A stretch of 5,213 nt of DNA, taken from Eubacterium sp. (GTDB lineage Bacteria > Bacillota_A > Clostridia > Lachnospirales > Lachnospiraceae). A program made the position numbers and the translations under genes. Location: positions 1 to 5,213 of the forward strand of contig JAMPGN010000260.1 in assembly GCA_023663915.1 (NCBI GenBank), read 5' to 3'. The notes under the pieces are model-generated. The model worked only from the letters and a program-made list of their open reading frames with translations, ran no database searches and had not been told where the DNA came from. This document shows, piece after piece, positions 1-5,023 of this stretch (position 1 is the stretch's first letter; the number at the start of each line of letters is the position of its first letter).

Positions 1-633
1 CCGGTGGAGATGCCGGAGGGCGTGGATGTGATCTATAACGATCCTTCCGTCAAGGAGCAGGCAGCTGTCACATGGAATGCGGATGAACTGGCGGCTGTCA
101 GCACGGAGGCGGCCGGTAAATACGAGGTGACAGGAACCCTGGAGGACGGAACGGTTGTCACCGCGCATATCAAAGTAGAGGGCATCAACTATGTGGAGAA
201 TCCGAGCTTTGAGGAGGCGGACACTTCCATGTGGAACGTAAACTGGGAGGGCGCAAGCAACCCGACCGACTTCCAGAAAAAGGCGGATGACGCCCACGAG
301 GGGGAGATCGCTTTCCATTTCTGGTCGGGCGATTCCGATATGGATTTTTCCATCGAGCAGGAGATCGCGGAGCTTCCCACGGGAACTTACAGCTTAAGCG
401 TCTTTGCGCAGGGCGGCGATGTGGACGATGACTGCGAGATGGAACTGTATGCGGCAACGGCGGACGGCGAGCAGACGGCTTCGTTTGCACTGACCGGCTG
501 GGGAGAGTGGAAAGAACCGACAATCGACGAGATCAGGGTGACGGACGGCATTACTGTCGGCGTGCGCATGAAATGTAACAAAGGAAGCTGGGGAACGGTG
601 GATGAATTTGAGTTGAGCCGTATCTCCGATTAA
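1..633 (+). CDS. C-terminal part of a secreted modular glycan-active enzyme (Ig-like domain + carbohydrate-binding module), 5' end outside window
   Basis: The reading frame is open from the first base, so the gene starts upstream; the in-frame GTG at base 4 is not a credible start. The 210 visible residues form two modules. Residues 1-61 look like a bacterial Ig-like domain of group 4: a V-x-V-x-Y-x-D start, the V-T-W core, then G-K-Y-x-V-x-G-T and a closing A-x-I-x-V strand. Residues 64-207 look like a beta-sandwich carbohydrate-binding module: an N-P-S-F-E-E start, a W-rich strand, A-F-H-F-W, and a closing D-E-F-E-L strand. From memory, this order (Ig-like then CBM61-like) follows GH53 endo-beta-1,4-galactanase domains in gut Firmicutes, so a role in extracellular pectic galactan breakdown is the best guess. 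The catalytic domain is not in view, so this is inference. There is no LPXTG or C-terminal membrane segment, which suggests a released or otherwise anchored protein. The MATE gene starts 15 bases after the stop. Confidence 0.8.
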   Translation, partial: PVEMPEGVDVIYNDPSVKEQAAVTWNADELAAVSTEAAGKYEVTGTLEDGTVVTAHIKVEGINYVENPSFEEADTSMWNVNWEGASNPTDFQKKADDAHEGEIAFHFWSGDSDMDFSIEQEIAELPTGTYSLSVFAQGGDVDDDCEMELYAATADGEQTASFALTGWGEWKEPTIDEIRVTDGITVGVRMKCNKGSWGTVDEFELSRISD

Positions 634-648
634 AGGCGGTATCATCAT

Positions 649-1986
649 ATGGAAAAGAATCTGACAACGGGAAGCGTTTTGAAAACGCTTCTCGGTTTTT
701 CATTACCCTATCTGTTATCCTATTTTTTACAGACGCTCTACGGCATGGCGGATCTGTTCATCATCGGACAGTTTAACGGTGTGGAGAGCACCACGGCAGT
801 TTCCATCGGCAGCCAGGTCATGCACATGCTCACCGTGATGATCGTGGGGCTTGCGATGGGGGCTACCGTGATGATCGGACAGGCTGTGGGCGCGGGCGAA
901 AAGAAAAGGGCTTCGCTTGCGGTAGGTAACACGGTCACGCTCTTTGCCGTCCTGTCTCTGGCGGTAACGGCGATCCTGCTCCTTGCGGCAGGCGCGATCG
1001 TCGGGATCATGTCCACGCCGGCGGAGGCGGTGGCGGAGACGAAAACCTACCTGACGATCTGCTTTATGGGAATCCCTTTCATTACCGCCTACAATATCAT
1101 CAGCTCGATCTTTCGGGGGATGGGAGACTCCAAAAGCCCCATGTACTTTATTGCCGTCGCCTGCGCGGTCAACATCGGCTTAGATTACTTTCTGATCGGC
1201 GGTCTGGGACTCGGAGCGGCGGGGGCGGCTCTGGGGACGACGCTCTCCCAGACAGTCAGCGTGATCATATCGCTTCTGATGATCCGAGGAAAGCGCACAG
1301 GTCTTGCGCTGACAAAAAAAGTCTTCAAGCCGCAGCGGGAAACGATGGGACGGATCCTGCGGATCGGGATCCCCATCGCCATGCAGGACGGGTTTATTCA
1401 GATCTCTTTTATCGTCATCACCATCATTGCCAACAGGCGGGGCCTTAGCGACGCGGCGGCGGTGGGGATCGTGGAGAAGATCATCGGCATCCTCTTTCTG
1501 GTGCCCTCCTCCATGCTCCAGTCGGTGTCCGCCCTCGCCGCGCAGAATGTGGGCGCGGGCAAGCGCGACAGGGCGCGCCGCACCTTGTTTTATGCCGCGC
1601 TGATCTCGCTGTCGTGGGGGCTTCTCGCGGGCATTGTCATGCAGTATCATGCGGAGGCTTTTGTCGGTCTGTTTGCGGAGGATGGGGCAGTCCTGCGGCT
1701 GGGCGGTCAGTATCTGCGCGGTTATGTGTGGGACACGGCTCTCGCGGGGATCCATTTCTGTTTCAGCGGGTATTTCTGCGCTTACGGTCTGTCGGGGATT
1801 TCCTTTGTCCACAATGCGCTCTCCATCGTCTGCGTGAGGATCCCCGGCGCTTATCTGGCATCGAAATACTTTGCGGACACCCTGTTTCCGATGGGGCTTG
1901 CTTCCACGGCGGGATCGGGGCTTTCCGGGCTGATCTGTATCGGCGTGTTTTTCTGGCTGGAGAGACAGTGGAAAAAGCGGGAATAG
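649..1986 (+). CDS. MATE family multidrug/Na+(H+) antiporter
   Basis: This 445-residue protein has the length and 12-helix pattern of MATE exporters, which expel cationic or polyaromatic compounds in exchange for Na+ or H+ across the cell membrane. The N-terminal half carries family-typical segments: T-G-S-V-L-K-T-L-L-G-F-S-L-P (7-20), the M-A-D-L-F-I-I-G-Q (33-41) segment after helix 1, G-Q-A-V-G-A-G (77-83), and F-R-G-M-G-D-S-K-S-P (155-164). The internal repeat is visible as A-A-Q-N-V-G-A-G (297-304) in the second half, matching 77-83 in the first. A basic end (W-K-K-R-E) follows the last helix. The ATG at 649 is supported by the Shine-Dalgarno-like AAAGGCGG at 632-639, which overlaps the stop of the preceding gene. 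That arrangement, with no room for a promoter, suggests co-transcription with the glycan enzyme. Substrate cannot be read from sequence. The codons for residues 7-15 also form a terminator-like hairpin (separate entry). Confidence 0.95.
   Translation: MEKNLTTGSVLKTLLGFSLPYLLSYFLQTLYGMADLFIIGQFNGVESTTAVSIGSQVMHMLTVMIVGLAMGATVMIGQAVGAGEKKRASLAVGNTVTLFAVLSLAVTAILLLAAGAIVGIMSTPAEAVAETKTYLTICFMGIPFITAYNIISSIFRGMGDSKSPMYFIAVACAVNIGLDYFLIGGLGLGAAGAALGTTLSQTVSVIISLLMIRGKRTGLALTKKVFKPQRETMGRILRIGIPIAMQDGFIQISFIVITIIANRRGLSDAAAVGIVEKIIGILFLVPSSMLQSVSALAAQNVGAGKRDRARRTLFYAALISLSWGLLAGIVMQYHAEAFVGLFAEDGAVLRLGGQYLRGYVWDTALAGIHFCFSGYFCAYGLSGISFVHNALSIVCVRIPGAYLASKYFADTLFPMGLASTAGSGLSGLICIGVFFWLERQWKKRE
668..700 (+). 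terminator. Terminator- or attenuator-like hairpin inside the start of the MATE gene
   Basis: Bases 671-680 (GAAGCGTTTT) and 682-691 (AAAACGCTTC) are perfect inverted complements around a single G. Counting a 3-base loop at 680-682, the stem runs 668-679 with 683-694: 12 pairs, one of them a G-T wobble. A G and then five T (696-700) follow directly. This is the classic shape of an intrinsic terminator on the + strand, yet it lies 19 bases after the MATE start codon, within codons for a conserved part of the protein. It may end transcripts from the upstream gene when MATE is not being translated. It could also be a chance result of codon choice. Confidence 0.45.
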
Positions 1987-1991
1987 AGAGA

Positions 1992-2016
1992 AAACTCTAC
2001 CATAGAGGGAGAGTTT
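1992..2016. terminator. Candidate bidirectional terminator between convergent MATE and ogt genes
   Basis: AAACTCT (1992-1998) pairs with AGAGTTT (2010-2016). Beyond one A/G mismatch, CC (2000-2001) pairs with GG (2007-2008) around a 5-base loop. The site lies 5 bases after the MATE stop and 9 bases beyond the end of the convergent ogt gene. Read on the - strand, the stem runs into TTTTCTCTC, so it fits better as the ogt terminator; on the + strand no long T run follows. The stem is short, hence the moderate confidence. Confidence 0.45.
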
Positions 2017-2025
2017 GAAAGCCGA

Positions 2026-2517
2026 TTATTTCTGTTCTAATCTCAGAAGAGCCGTCTTTTTGTCAAGACCGCCGGCATATCCGGTCAGCTTTCCGTCTGC
2101 ACCGACGACTCTGTGGCAGGGGACGATCACGGAGATCGGGTTGTGGGCGACTGCACCGCCGACCGCCTGCGCGGACATGCCCGGCAGTCCTCTTTTTTCC
2201 GCAAGCCGTTTTGCGAGCGCGCCGTAGGTGGTCGTCTGTCCGTAGGGGATTTGACAGAGAAGCTCCCAGACTTCCCTTTGAAAGGCGCTTCCGATCAAAT
2301 GAAGCGGCGGCCAAAAGTCCGGCTCCTTTCCCACAAAATAGAGATCGAGCCACTTTTTCGCCTGCGCAAAGACGGGCAGATCCTTTTCTTCGTGTTCCCG
2401 GTCAAGATGGAGGGCATAGTATTTTTGTCCTGCAAACCATAAGCCCGTAAGCCCCGTCTCGTCTGCGGCGAGTGTGATCCGGCCGAGCGGCGATTCATAG
2501 CGGTTCGTGTACTGCAT
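2026..2517 (-). CDS. ogt: Methylated-DNA--[protein]-cysteine S-methyltransferase (O6-alkylguanine-DNA alkyltransferase)
   Basis: The 163-residue product repairs O6-alkylguanine by moving the alkyl group irreversibly to its own cysteine. The active-site P-C-H-R motif is at 133-136 with the acceptor Cys134, preceded by the I-S-V-I-V strand and followed by V-V-G-A-D-G-K-L-T-G-Y-A-G-G. The helix-turn-helix region is also recognisable: F-Q-R-E-V-W-E (79-85), I-P-Y-G-Q-T-T-T-Y-G-A-L-A (90-102, including Tyr98 for base flipping) and A-V-G-G-A-V-A-H-N-P (118-127, with the Asn of the asparagine hinge). The N-terminal portion (1-70) is the usual poorly conserved Ogt/AdaB domain; there is no Ada zinc domain. 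Length is normal for the family. The start lies behind a purine-rich AGAGAGG (2529-2535) with a rather long spacing of about 11 bases. A promoter of its own lies upstream. It is convergent with MATE and divergent from the ATPase gene. The symbol ogt is by family. Confidence 0.95.
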   Translation of the reverse strand: MQYTNRYESPLGRITLAADETGLTGLWFAGQKYYALHLDREHEEKDLPVFAQAKKWLDLYFVGKEPDFWPPLHLIGSAFQREVWELLCQIPYGQTTTYGALAKRLAEKRGLPGMSAQAVGGAVAHNPISVIVPCHRVVGADGKLTGYAGGLDKKTALLRLEQK

Positions 2518-2570
2518 GGGTGTTTTTTCCTCTCTGCCATGATAAAGTGATTCTTGCGGCGTCTGCGTTC

Positions 2571-2599
2571 ATTATAGCAGAAGCCGGTTTTTGTCGCAA
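2571..2599 (-). promoter_or_regulatory. Sigma-A type promoter of ogt
   Basis: Read on the - strand, a TTGCGA -35 box (2594-2599) is followed after 17 bases by a perfect TATAAT -10 box (2571-2576). Transcription would begin near 2564, about 47 bases before the ogt start codon. No operator-like palindrome overlaps it. Confidence 0.7.
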
Positions 2600-2619
2600 T
2601 CCAACGCATCAATATGCTG

Positions 2620-2668
2620 AGTTAAGGCTACCAAAATTGAAAAAATATCAAAATTGGCAGCCTTAACT
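2620..2668. repeat. Imperfect inverted repeat directly upstream of the ATPase promoter (possible operator)
   Basis: The outer arms AGTTAAGGCT (2620-2629) and AGCCTTAACT (2659-2668) are a perfect 10-bp inverted pair. Inside them, after one mismatch, CCAA pairs with TTGG, and after two further mismatches a TTG/CAA pair closes on an A-rich loop. Two G-T pairs could extend the base of the stem. The right arm ends on the first base of the ATPase -35 box. There is no T run on either side, and the repeat lies upstream of both divergent genes, so an operator or activator site is more likely than a terminator. Confidence 0.7.
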
Positions 2669-2696
2669 TGAAAATAAGCGATGAATATTGTATCAT
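2668..2696 (+). promoter_or_regulatory. Promoter of the AAA_14/DUF4143 ATPase gene
   Basis: TTGAAA (2668-2673) and TATCAT (2691-2696) each match the sigma-A consensus at five of six positions, with the ideal 17-base spacing. Transcription would start near 2703, giving a leader of about 25 bases that contains the GAGGGGGA ribosome binding site (2715-2722). A second -10-like TATACT (2702-2707) exists but has no -35 box at a suitable distance. Confidence 0.65.
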
Positions 2697-2728
2697 TTGG
2701 ATATACTAATCTCTGAGGGGGATTTTAT

Positions 2729-3958
2729 ATGGAATTATATAAAAGAGAGAATTACCTAAAAAAAATTCGTGGTTTTTATCATAGTGATGATTTAATTAAG
2801 GTAATAACCGGAGTCAGACGATGTGGTAAGTCCAGTCTGATGCAGACAATTTCTGATGAATTGGCTTTGTCTGGCGTAAAAAAGGAAAATATAATATATA
2901 TTGATTTGGAGCGCAGAGGATACCGCAATATTAAAAGTGCGGATGAACTGGATCAATTAATTGCACAGTACATTGGCATAGAGGGCATGAAATATTTGTT
3001 TATTGATGAAGTGCAAAACGTCAAGGGATTTGAGGAAGTTGTGAATGGTTTTCGCAGCGAAGGCGGTTGGTCCATTTTTATAACAGGTTCTAATTCTTAT
3101 TTATTAAGCGGCGAACTTGTTACCAAACTTACAGGGCGTTACTTAGAATTTGAAATGTTTCCGCTTACATTTGAAGAATATCTCCGGATGAAAAAGTTTT
3201 ATCATATGAATGTGTCAAATAATCCGGCGGAAGAACTAAATTCTTACATTACCGAAGGTGGATTTCCAAGAACTTTATTTTTGGAAAGCGAAGCAGATAA
3301 GCGAACTTATGTGCAAGGAGTTATTCAGGAAATTTTTCAAAAGGACATTAAAAAAAGAGTAAAAATACGGGATACAGAATCTTTTGAAGCTGTGCAGAAT
3401 TTTATCATCAATAATTTTGGCTCTACGACCAGCATTAACAGGTTGTGTGAGAATCTGCGGAAAAATGGAATGATTATAACAAAACAAACGGTATCAAAGT
3501 ATATAAAAGTTTTAGCAGATGCGAAGATTTTATATGCGTGCAACAGATTTGATTTAAAGTCCAAGAAGTCATTAAGTGGGGAAAAGAAATATTATTTAGC
3601 GGATTTAAGTTTTTATTTTCTGCGTAATACGGATAATCGTATTAACTATGGTCCAACATTGGAAAATATGGTGTATATTTATGCAAGAGCACATGATTAT
3701 TCTGTCAGTATAGGCAAAATAGGAAAATTGGAGTGTGATTTTATATTACGCGGCGCAAACAGCCAATATTCCTATGTTCAGGTTGCATACACGATTGCGT
3801 TAAGCCGAGATACCGAGGACAGAGAATATCAGCCGTTGGAACAAATTCACGATAATTATCCTAAATATGTGGCAACAACAGATTTCTTATTGCAGCAGCG
3901 AAATGGTATTCATCATATCAATTTGATTGATTTTATGAAAGAAGGAAAGGATTTTTAA
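2729..3958 (+). CDS. ATP-binding protein, AAA_14 ATPase with C-terminal DUF4143 domain
   Basis: A 409-residue protein of the AAA_14 + DUF4143 family, common in many copies in anaerobic Firmicutes and Bacteroidetes; the physiological role is not established. The ATPase domain covers about 1-200: Walker A G-V-R-R-C-G-K-S-S (28-36), Walker B Y-L-F-I-D-E (89-94), and I-T-G-S-N-S-Y-L-L (118-126) with a sensor-1-type Asn. The L-T-G-R-Y-L-E-F-E-M-F-P-L-T-F-E-E-Y-L stretch (134-151) is a family hallmark. A winged-helix-like part lies around 215-270 (T-S-I-N-R-L, T-K-Q-T-V-S-K-Y-I-K-V-L). The C-terminal DUF4143 part has a PD-(D/E)XK-like fold pattern: L-E-N-M-V-Y (311-316), E-C-D-F-I (335-339), Y-V-Q-V-A-Y (349-354). 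The position of the nuclease lysine is Ala353, so cleavage is doubtful. The gene stands alone with its own promoter and good ribosome binding site, and its codons are far more AT-rich than those of ogt and MATE, which suggests transfer. Confidence 0.93.
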   Translation: MELYKRENYLKKIRGFYHSDDLIKVITGVRRCGKSSLMQTISDELALSGVKKENIIYIDLERRGYRNIKSADELDQLIAQYIGIEGMKYLFIDEVQNVKGFEEVVNGFRSEGGWSIFITGSNSYLLSGELVTKLTGRYLEFEMFPLTFEEYLRMKKFYHMNVSNNPAEELNSYITEGGFPRTLFLESEADKRTYVQGVIQEIFQKDIKKRVKIRDTESFEAVQNFIINNFGSTTSINRLCENLRKNGMIITKQTVSKYIKVLADAKILYACNRFDLKSKKSLSGEKKYYLADLSFYFLRNTDNRINYGPTLENMVYIYARAHDYSVSIGKIGKLECDFILRGANSQYSYVQVAYTIALSRDTEDREYQPLEQIHDNYPKYVATTDFLLQQRNGIHHINLIDFMKEGKDF

Positions 3959-3995
3959 GCGGTCGGGATACAAATCAAATCTTTGGAGGAAGCAG

Positions 3996-4220
3996 ATGGA
4001 TCATATTGTAAAAGCTGCAGAGCATTTTTGGATCATTGAGGAAAACGGCGTCCGCTCCTCTTTGTTAGAAGGGCAGGAAAGAGCCATGCTGGCAGACACA
4101 GGGTTTGGCACGCTGCCGCTTGGATGTTTGCGATGTGGCGGGATTTTTATATTGATTCACGCTTTTTGCCGGATAAATGGGAAGTTGCCAATCCCTAAAA
4201 TCCCTCTGATCTCCTGCTGA
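3996..4220 (+). pseudogene. Remnant of an MBL-fold metallo-hydrolase gene, truncated after about 39 codons
   Basis: The start is well formed: GGAGGA (3985-3990) lies five bases before the ATG. The first 39 residues read like the N-terminus of metallo-beta-lactamase-fold hydrolases: an H-F-W-I-I-E-E-N-G-V-R strand, S-S-L-L-E-G, then A-M-L-A-D-T-G-F-G-T, the beta-strand and Asp just before the usual metal-binding region. The rest of the frame (40-74) is Cys/Ile-rich and unlike the family, and the H-x-H-x-D-H motif is absent. From about 4112 another frame (ending with the TAA at 4196-4198) encodes a sensible-looking tail, M-W-R-D-F-Y-I-D-S-R-F-L-P-D-K-W-E, whose family I do not recognise. The simplest reading is an internal deletion that joined the head of the gene to a coding tail out of frame. 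A 74-residue peptide could still be made, but a working hydrolase could not. Confidence 0.65.
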
Positions 4221-4234
4221 ATAGATAGATTGCA

Positions 4235-4262
4235 TTGACAAATATTATATGTTAGATATAAT
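4235..4262 (+). promoter_or_regulatory. Consensus promoter of the toxin-antitoxin operon
   Basis: A perfect TTGACA (4235-4240) and a perfect TATAAT (4257-4262) are separated by 16 bases. Both hexamers matching fully is rare in chromosomal genes and implies high basal strength, which fits a module held down by autorepression. Transcription would begin near 4269-4270. Confidence 0.85.
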
Positions 4263-4270
4263 AATATTAA

Positions 4271-4284
4271 GTGGGATATCCCAC
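4271..4284. promoter_or_regulatory. 14-bp perfect palindrome at the transcription start, probable autoregulatory operator
   Basis: GTGGGATATCCCAC is a perfect two-fold palindrome covering roughly +2 to +15 of the operon transcript, and it ends 9 bases before the antitoxin ribosome binding site. Its position over the start site is ideal for repression by a dimeric antitoxin. With no loop it is better read as a DNA-binding site than as an RNA hairpin. That the antitoxin binds here is inference. Confidence 0.7.
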
Positions 4285-4308
4285 CAATAATACAGGAGGT
4301 AATTATTT

Positions 4309-4548
4309 ATGGAAGCGGTAAGAGATTATACAGTTCATATTGATAGTAAAAAAAGAATTACTTTGAGAGGCGCATTATATCAGTATTATAATGTGAAAGA
4401 ATTTTCTAACGGGTGCATTATGTTGGAGCCGAGAGAACTTACTGTTCCAGATTCGATTTCTAGCAGGATACTCGAAGATATGGATCGTGCTATTGAAAAT
4501 TTCAAGATGGGGAAAGTGTCAGAGCCGATTGACCTATCTGATTTTTAG
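4309..4548 (+). CDS. Probable antitoxin of a type II toxin-antitoxin system (AbrB/SpoVT-like N-terminus)
   Basis: This small 79-residue protein precedes a RelE-like toxin in one operon. Residues 5-45 (Y-T-V-H-I-D-S-K-K-R-I-T-L-R-G ... G-C-I-M-L-E-P-R-E-L) resemble the swapped-hairpin AbrB/MazE-type DNA-binding fold: a V-x-I-D-x-K-x-R-I-T-L strand pair, a helix with Y-Y-N-V-K, and a closing I-M-L-E-P strand. Residues 50-79 are a charged, likely flexible tail (D-M-D-R-A-I-E-N-F-K-M-G-K-V-S-E-P-I-D-L-S-D-F), the sort of segment antitoxins use to wrap and block their toxin. The ATG follows AGGAGGT (4294-4300) at 8 bases. The strong promoter and palindrome upstream support autoregulation. The antitoxin role rests on position and size; the fold assignment is from pattern only, and a Phd-like class is the main alternative. 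Confidence 0.78.
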   Translation: MEAVRDYTVHIDSKKRITLRGALYQYYNVKEFSNGCIMLEPRELTVPDSISSRILEDMDRAIENFKMGKVSEPIDLSDF

Positions 4549-4559
4549 GAGGTCAGCGG

Positions 4560-4931
4560 ATGGCATATAAGATACGAATGGGCATTCCGGAAATGGAAAG
4601 ACTATGGAATGAACTAAGGCAAAAGAATAAGAACGGTACAGCCAGTAAAGCGGAAGAACAGTTATATAAAAAATGGGGAAATGCTCTTAAAAAGATTGCG
4701 GAAAATCCTATGTATCCAAGCTTGAAAAGTCATGAGATTACTGTATTATCACATAGGTATGGCATGAAAGTTTGGCAATCTTATCTGGAAAATAAGAAAA
4801 GTGGTGCTATGAGGATGTTTTGGGTATATGGACCGGAATCACAACAGATAACAATTATTGGTTTAGAACCACATCCGGAAGATAAAAAGAATGGCGCATA
4901 TGATAGAATTAATCTCTCTGATCTGGAATAA
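4560..4931 (+). CDS. RelE/ParE-like toxin of a type II toxin-antitoxin system
   Basis: This basic 123-residue protein begins 11 bases after the antitoxin stop. Its AGGAGGT ribosome binding site (4547-4553) overlaps that stop codon, so translation is coupled. The layout is that of RelE-fold toxins: an N-terminal helical region rich in Lys/Glu (9-50), then N-P-M-Y-P-S-L-K-S-H-E-I (49-60), R-Y-G-M-K-V-W-Q-S-Y-L-E-N (66-78), and the core strands M-R-M-F-W-V-Y-G-P (84-92) and I-T-I-I-G-L-E-P-H-P-E-D-K-K (97-110), ending A-Y-D-R-I-N-L-S. Family knowledge suggests ribosome-dependent mRNA cleavage with Arg85, His105, Lys109/110 and Tyr114 as candidate active residues; the assignment of individual residues is inference. 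The fairly long N-terminal helix (about 45 residues before the core) is more than in minimal RelE. A gyrase-poisoning ParE activity cannot be excluded. Confidence 0.87.
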   Translation: MAYKIRMGIPEMERLWNELRQKNKNGTASKAEEQLYKKWGNALKKIAENPMYPSLKSHEITVLSHRYGMKVWQSYLENKKSGAMRMFWVYGPESQQITIIGLEPHPEDKKNGAYDRINLSDLE

Positions 4932-4971
4932 TATAAAAGGTTGTTCTTTAAAAGTTATAGTCAAATAAAAA

Positions 4972-4989
4972 TATAATCGGCTATATAAT
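4972..4989 (+). promoter_or_regulatory. Two TATAAT hexamers upstream of the methyltransferase gene, possible -10 boxes
   Basis: Perfect TATAAT hexamers occur at 4972-4977 and 4984-4989 in the 92-base gap between the toxin and the methyltransferase. Neither has a convincing -35 box: the best is TTTAAA (4947-4952), 19 bases before the first. The gap is so AT-rich that chance matches are expected. No terminator hairpin for the toxin operon is visible, so read-through is also possible. Confidence 0.3.
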
Positions 4990-5023
4990 TGTACTTGCAA
5001 ATGGAAATTTAGAGGTAATCAAT

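Noticed and set aside
1180..1812. A 210-codon open frame on the - strand inside the MATE gene
   Set aside because: It is a shadow of the GC-rich MATE coding sequence: it is Arg/Pro/Asp-rich with no recognisable domain, and the + strand product is a clear 12-helix transporter.
2113..2442. A + strand open frame opposite ogt
   Set aside because: The - strand encodes an Ogt with active-site P-C-H-R and normal length; the + strand product resembles nothing and lacks a ribosome binding site.
3959..3995. Terminator after the ATPase gene
   Set aside because: No stem with a T run is present in the 37 bases before the MBL remnant, so transcription may read through.
4241..4269. AT-rich near-inverted repeat between and around the toxin-antitoxin promoter boxes
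   Set aside because: AATATTATAT and the later ATATAATAATATT match only imperfectly, and the similarity is what an A/T-only stretch with a TATAAT box gives by chance; the GC-containing palindrome just downstream is the better operator.
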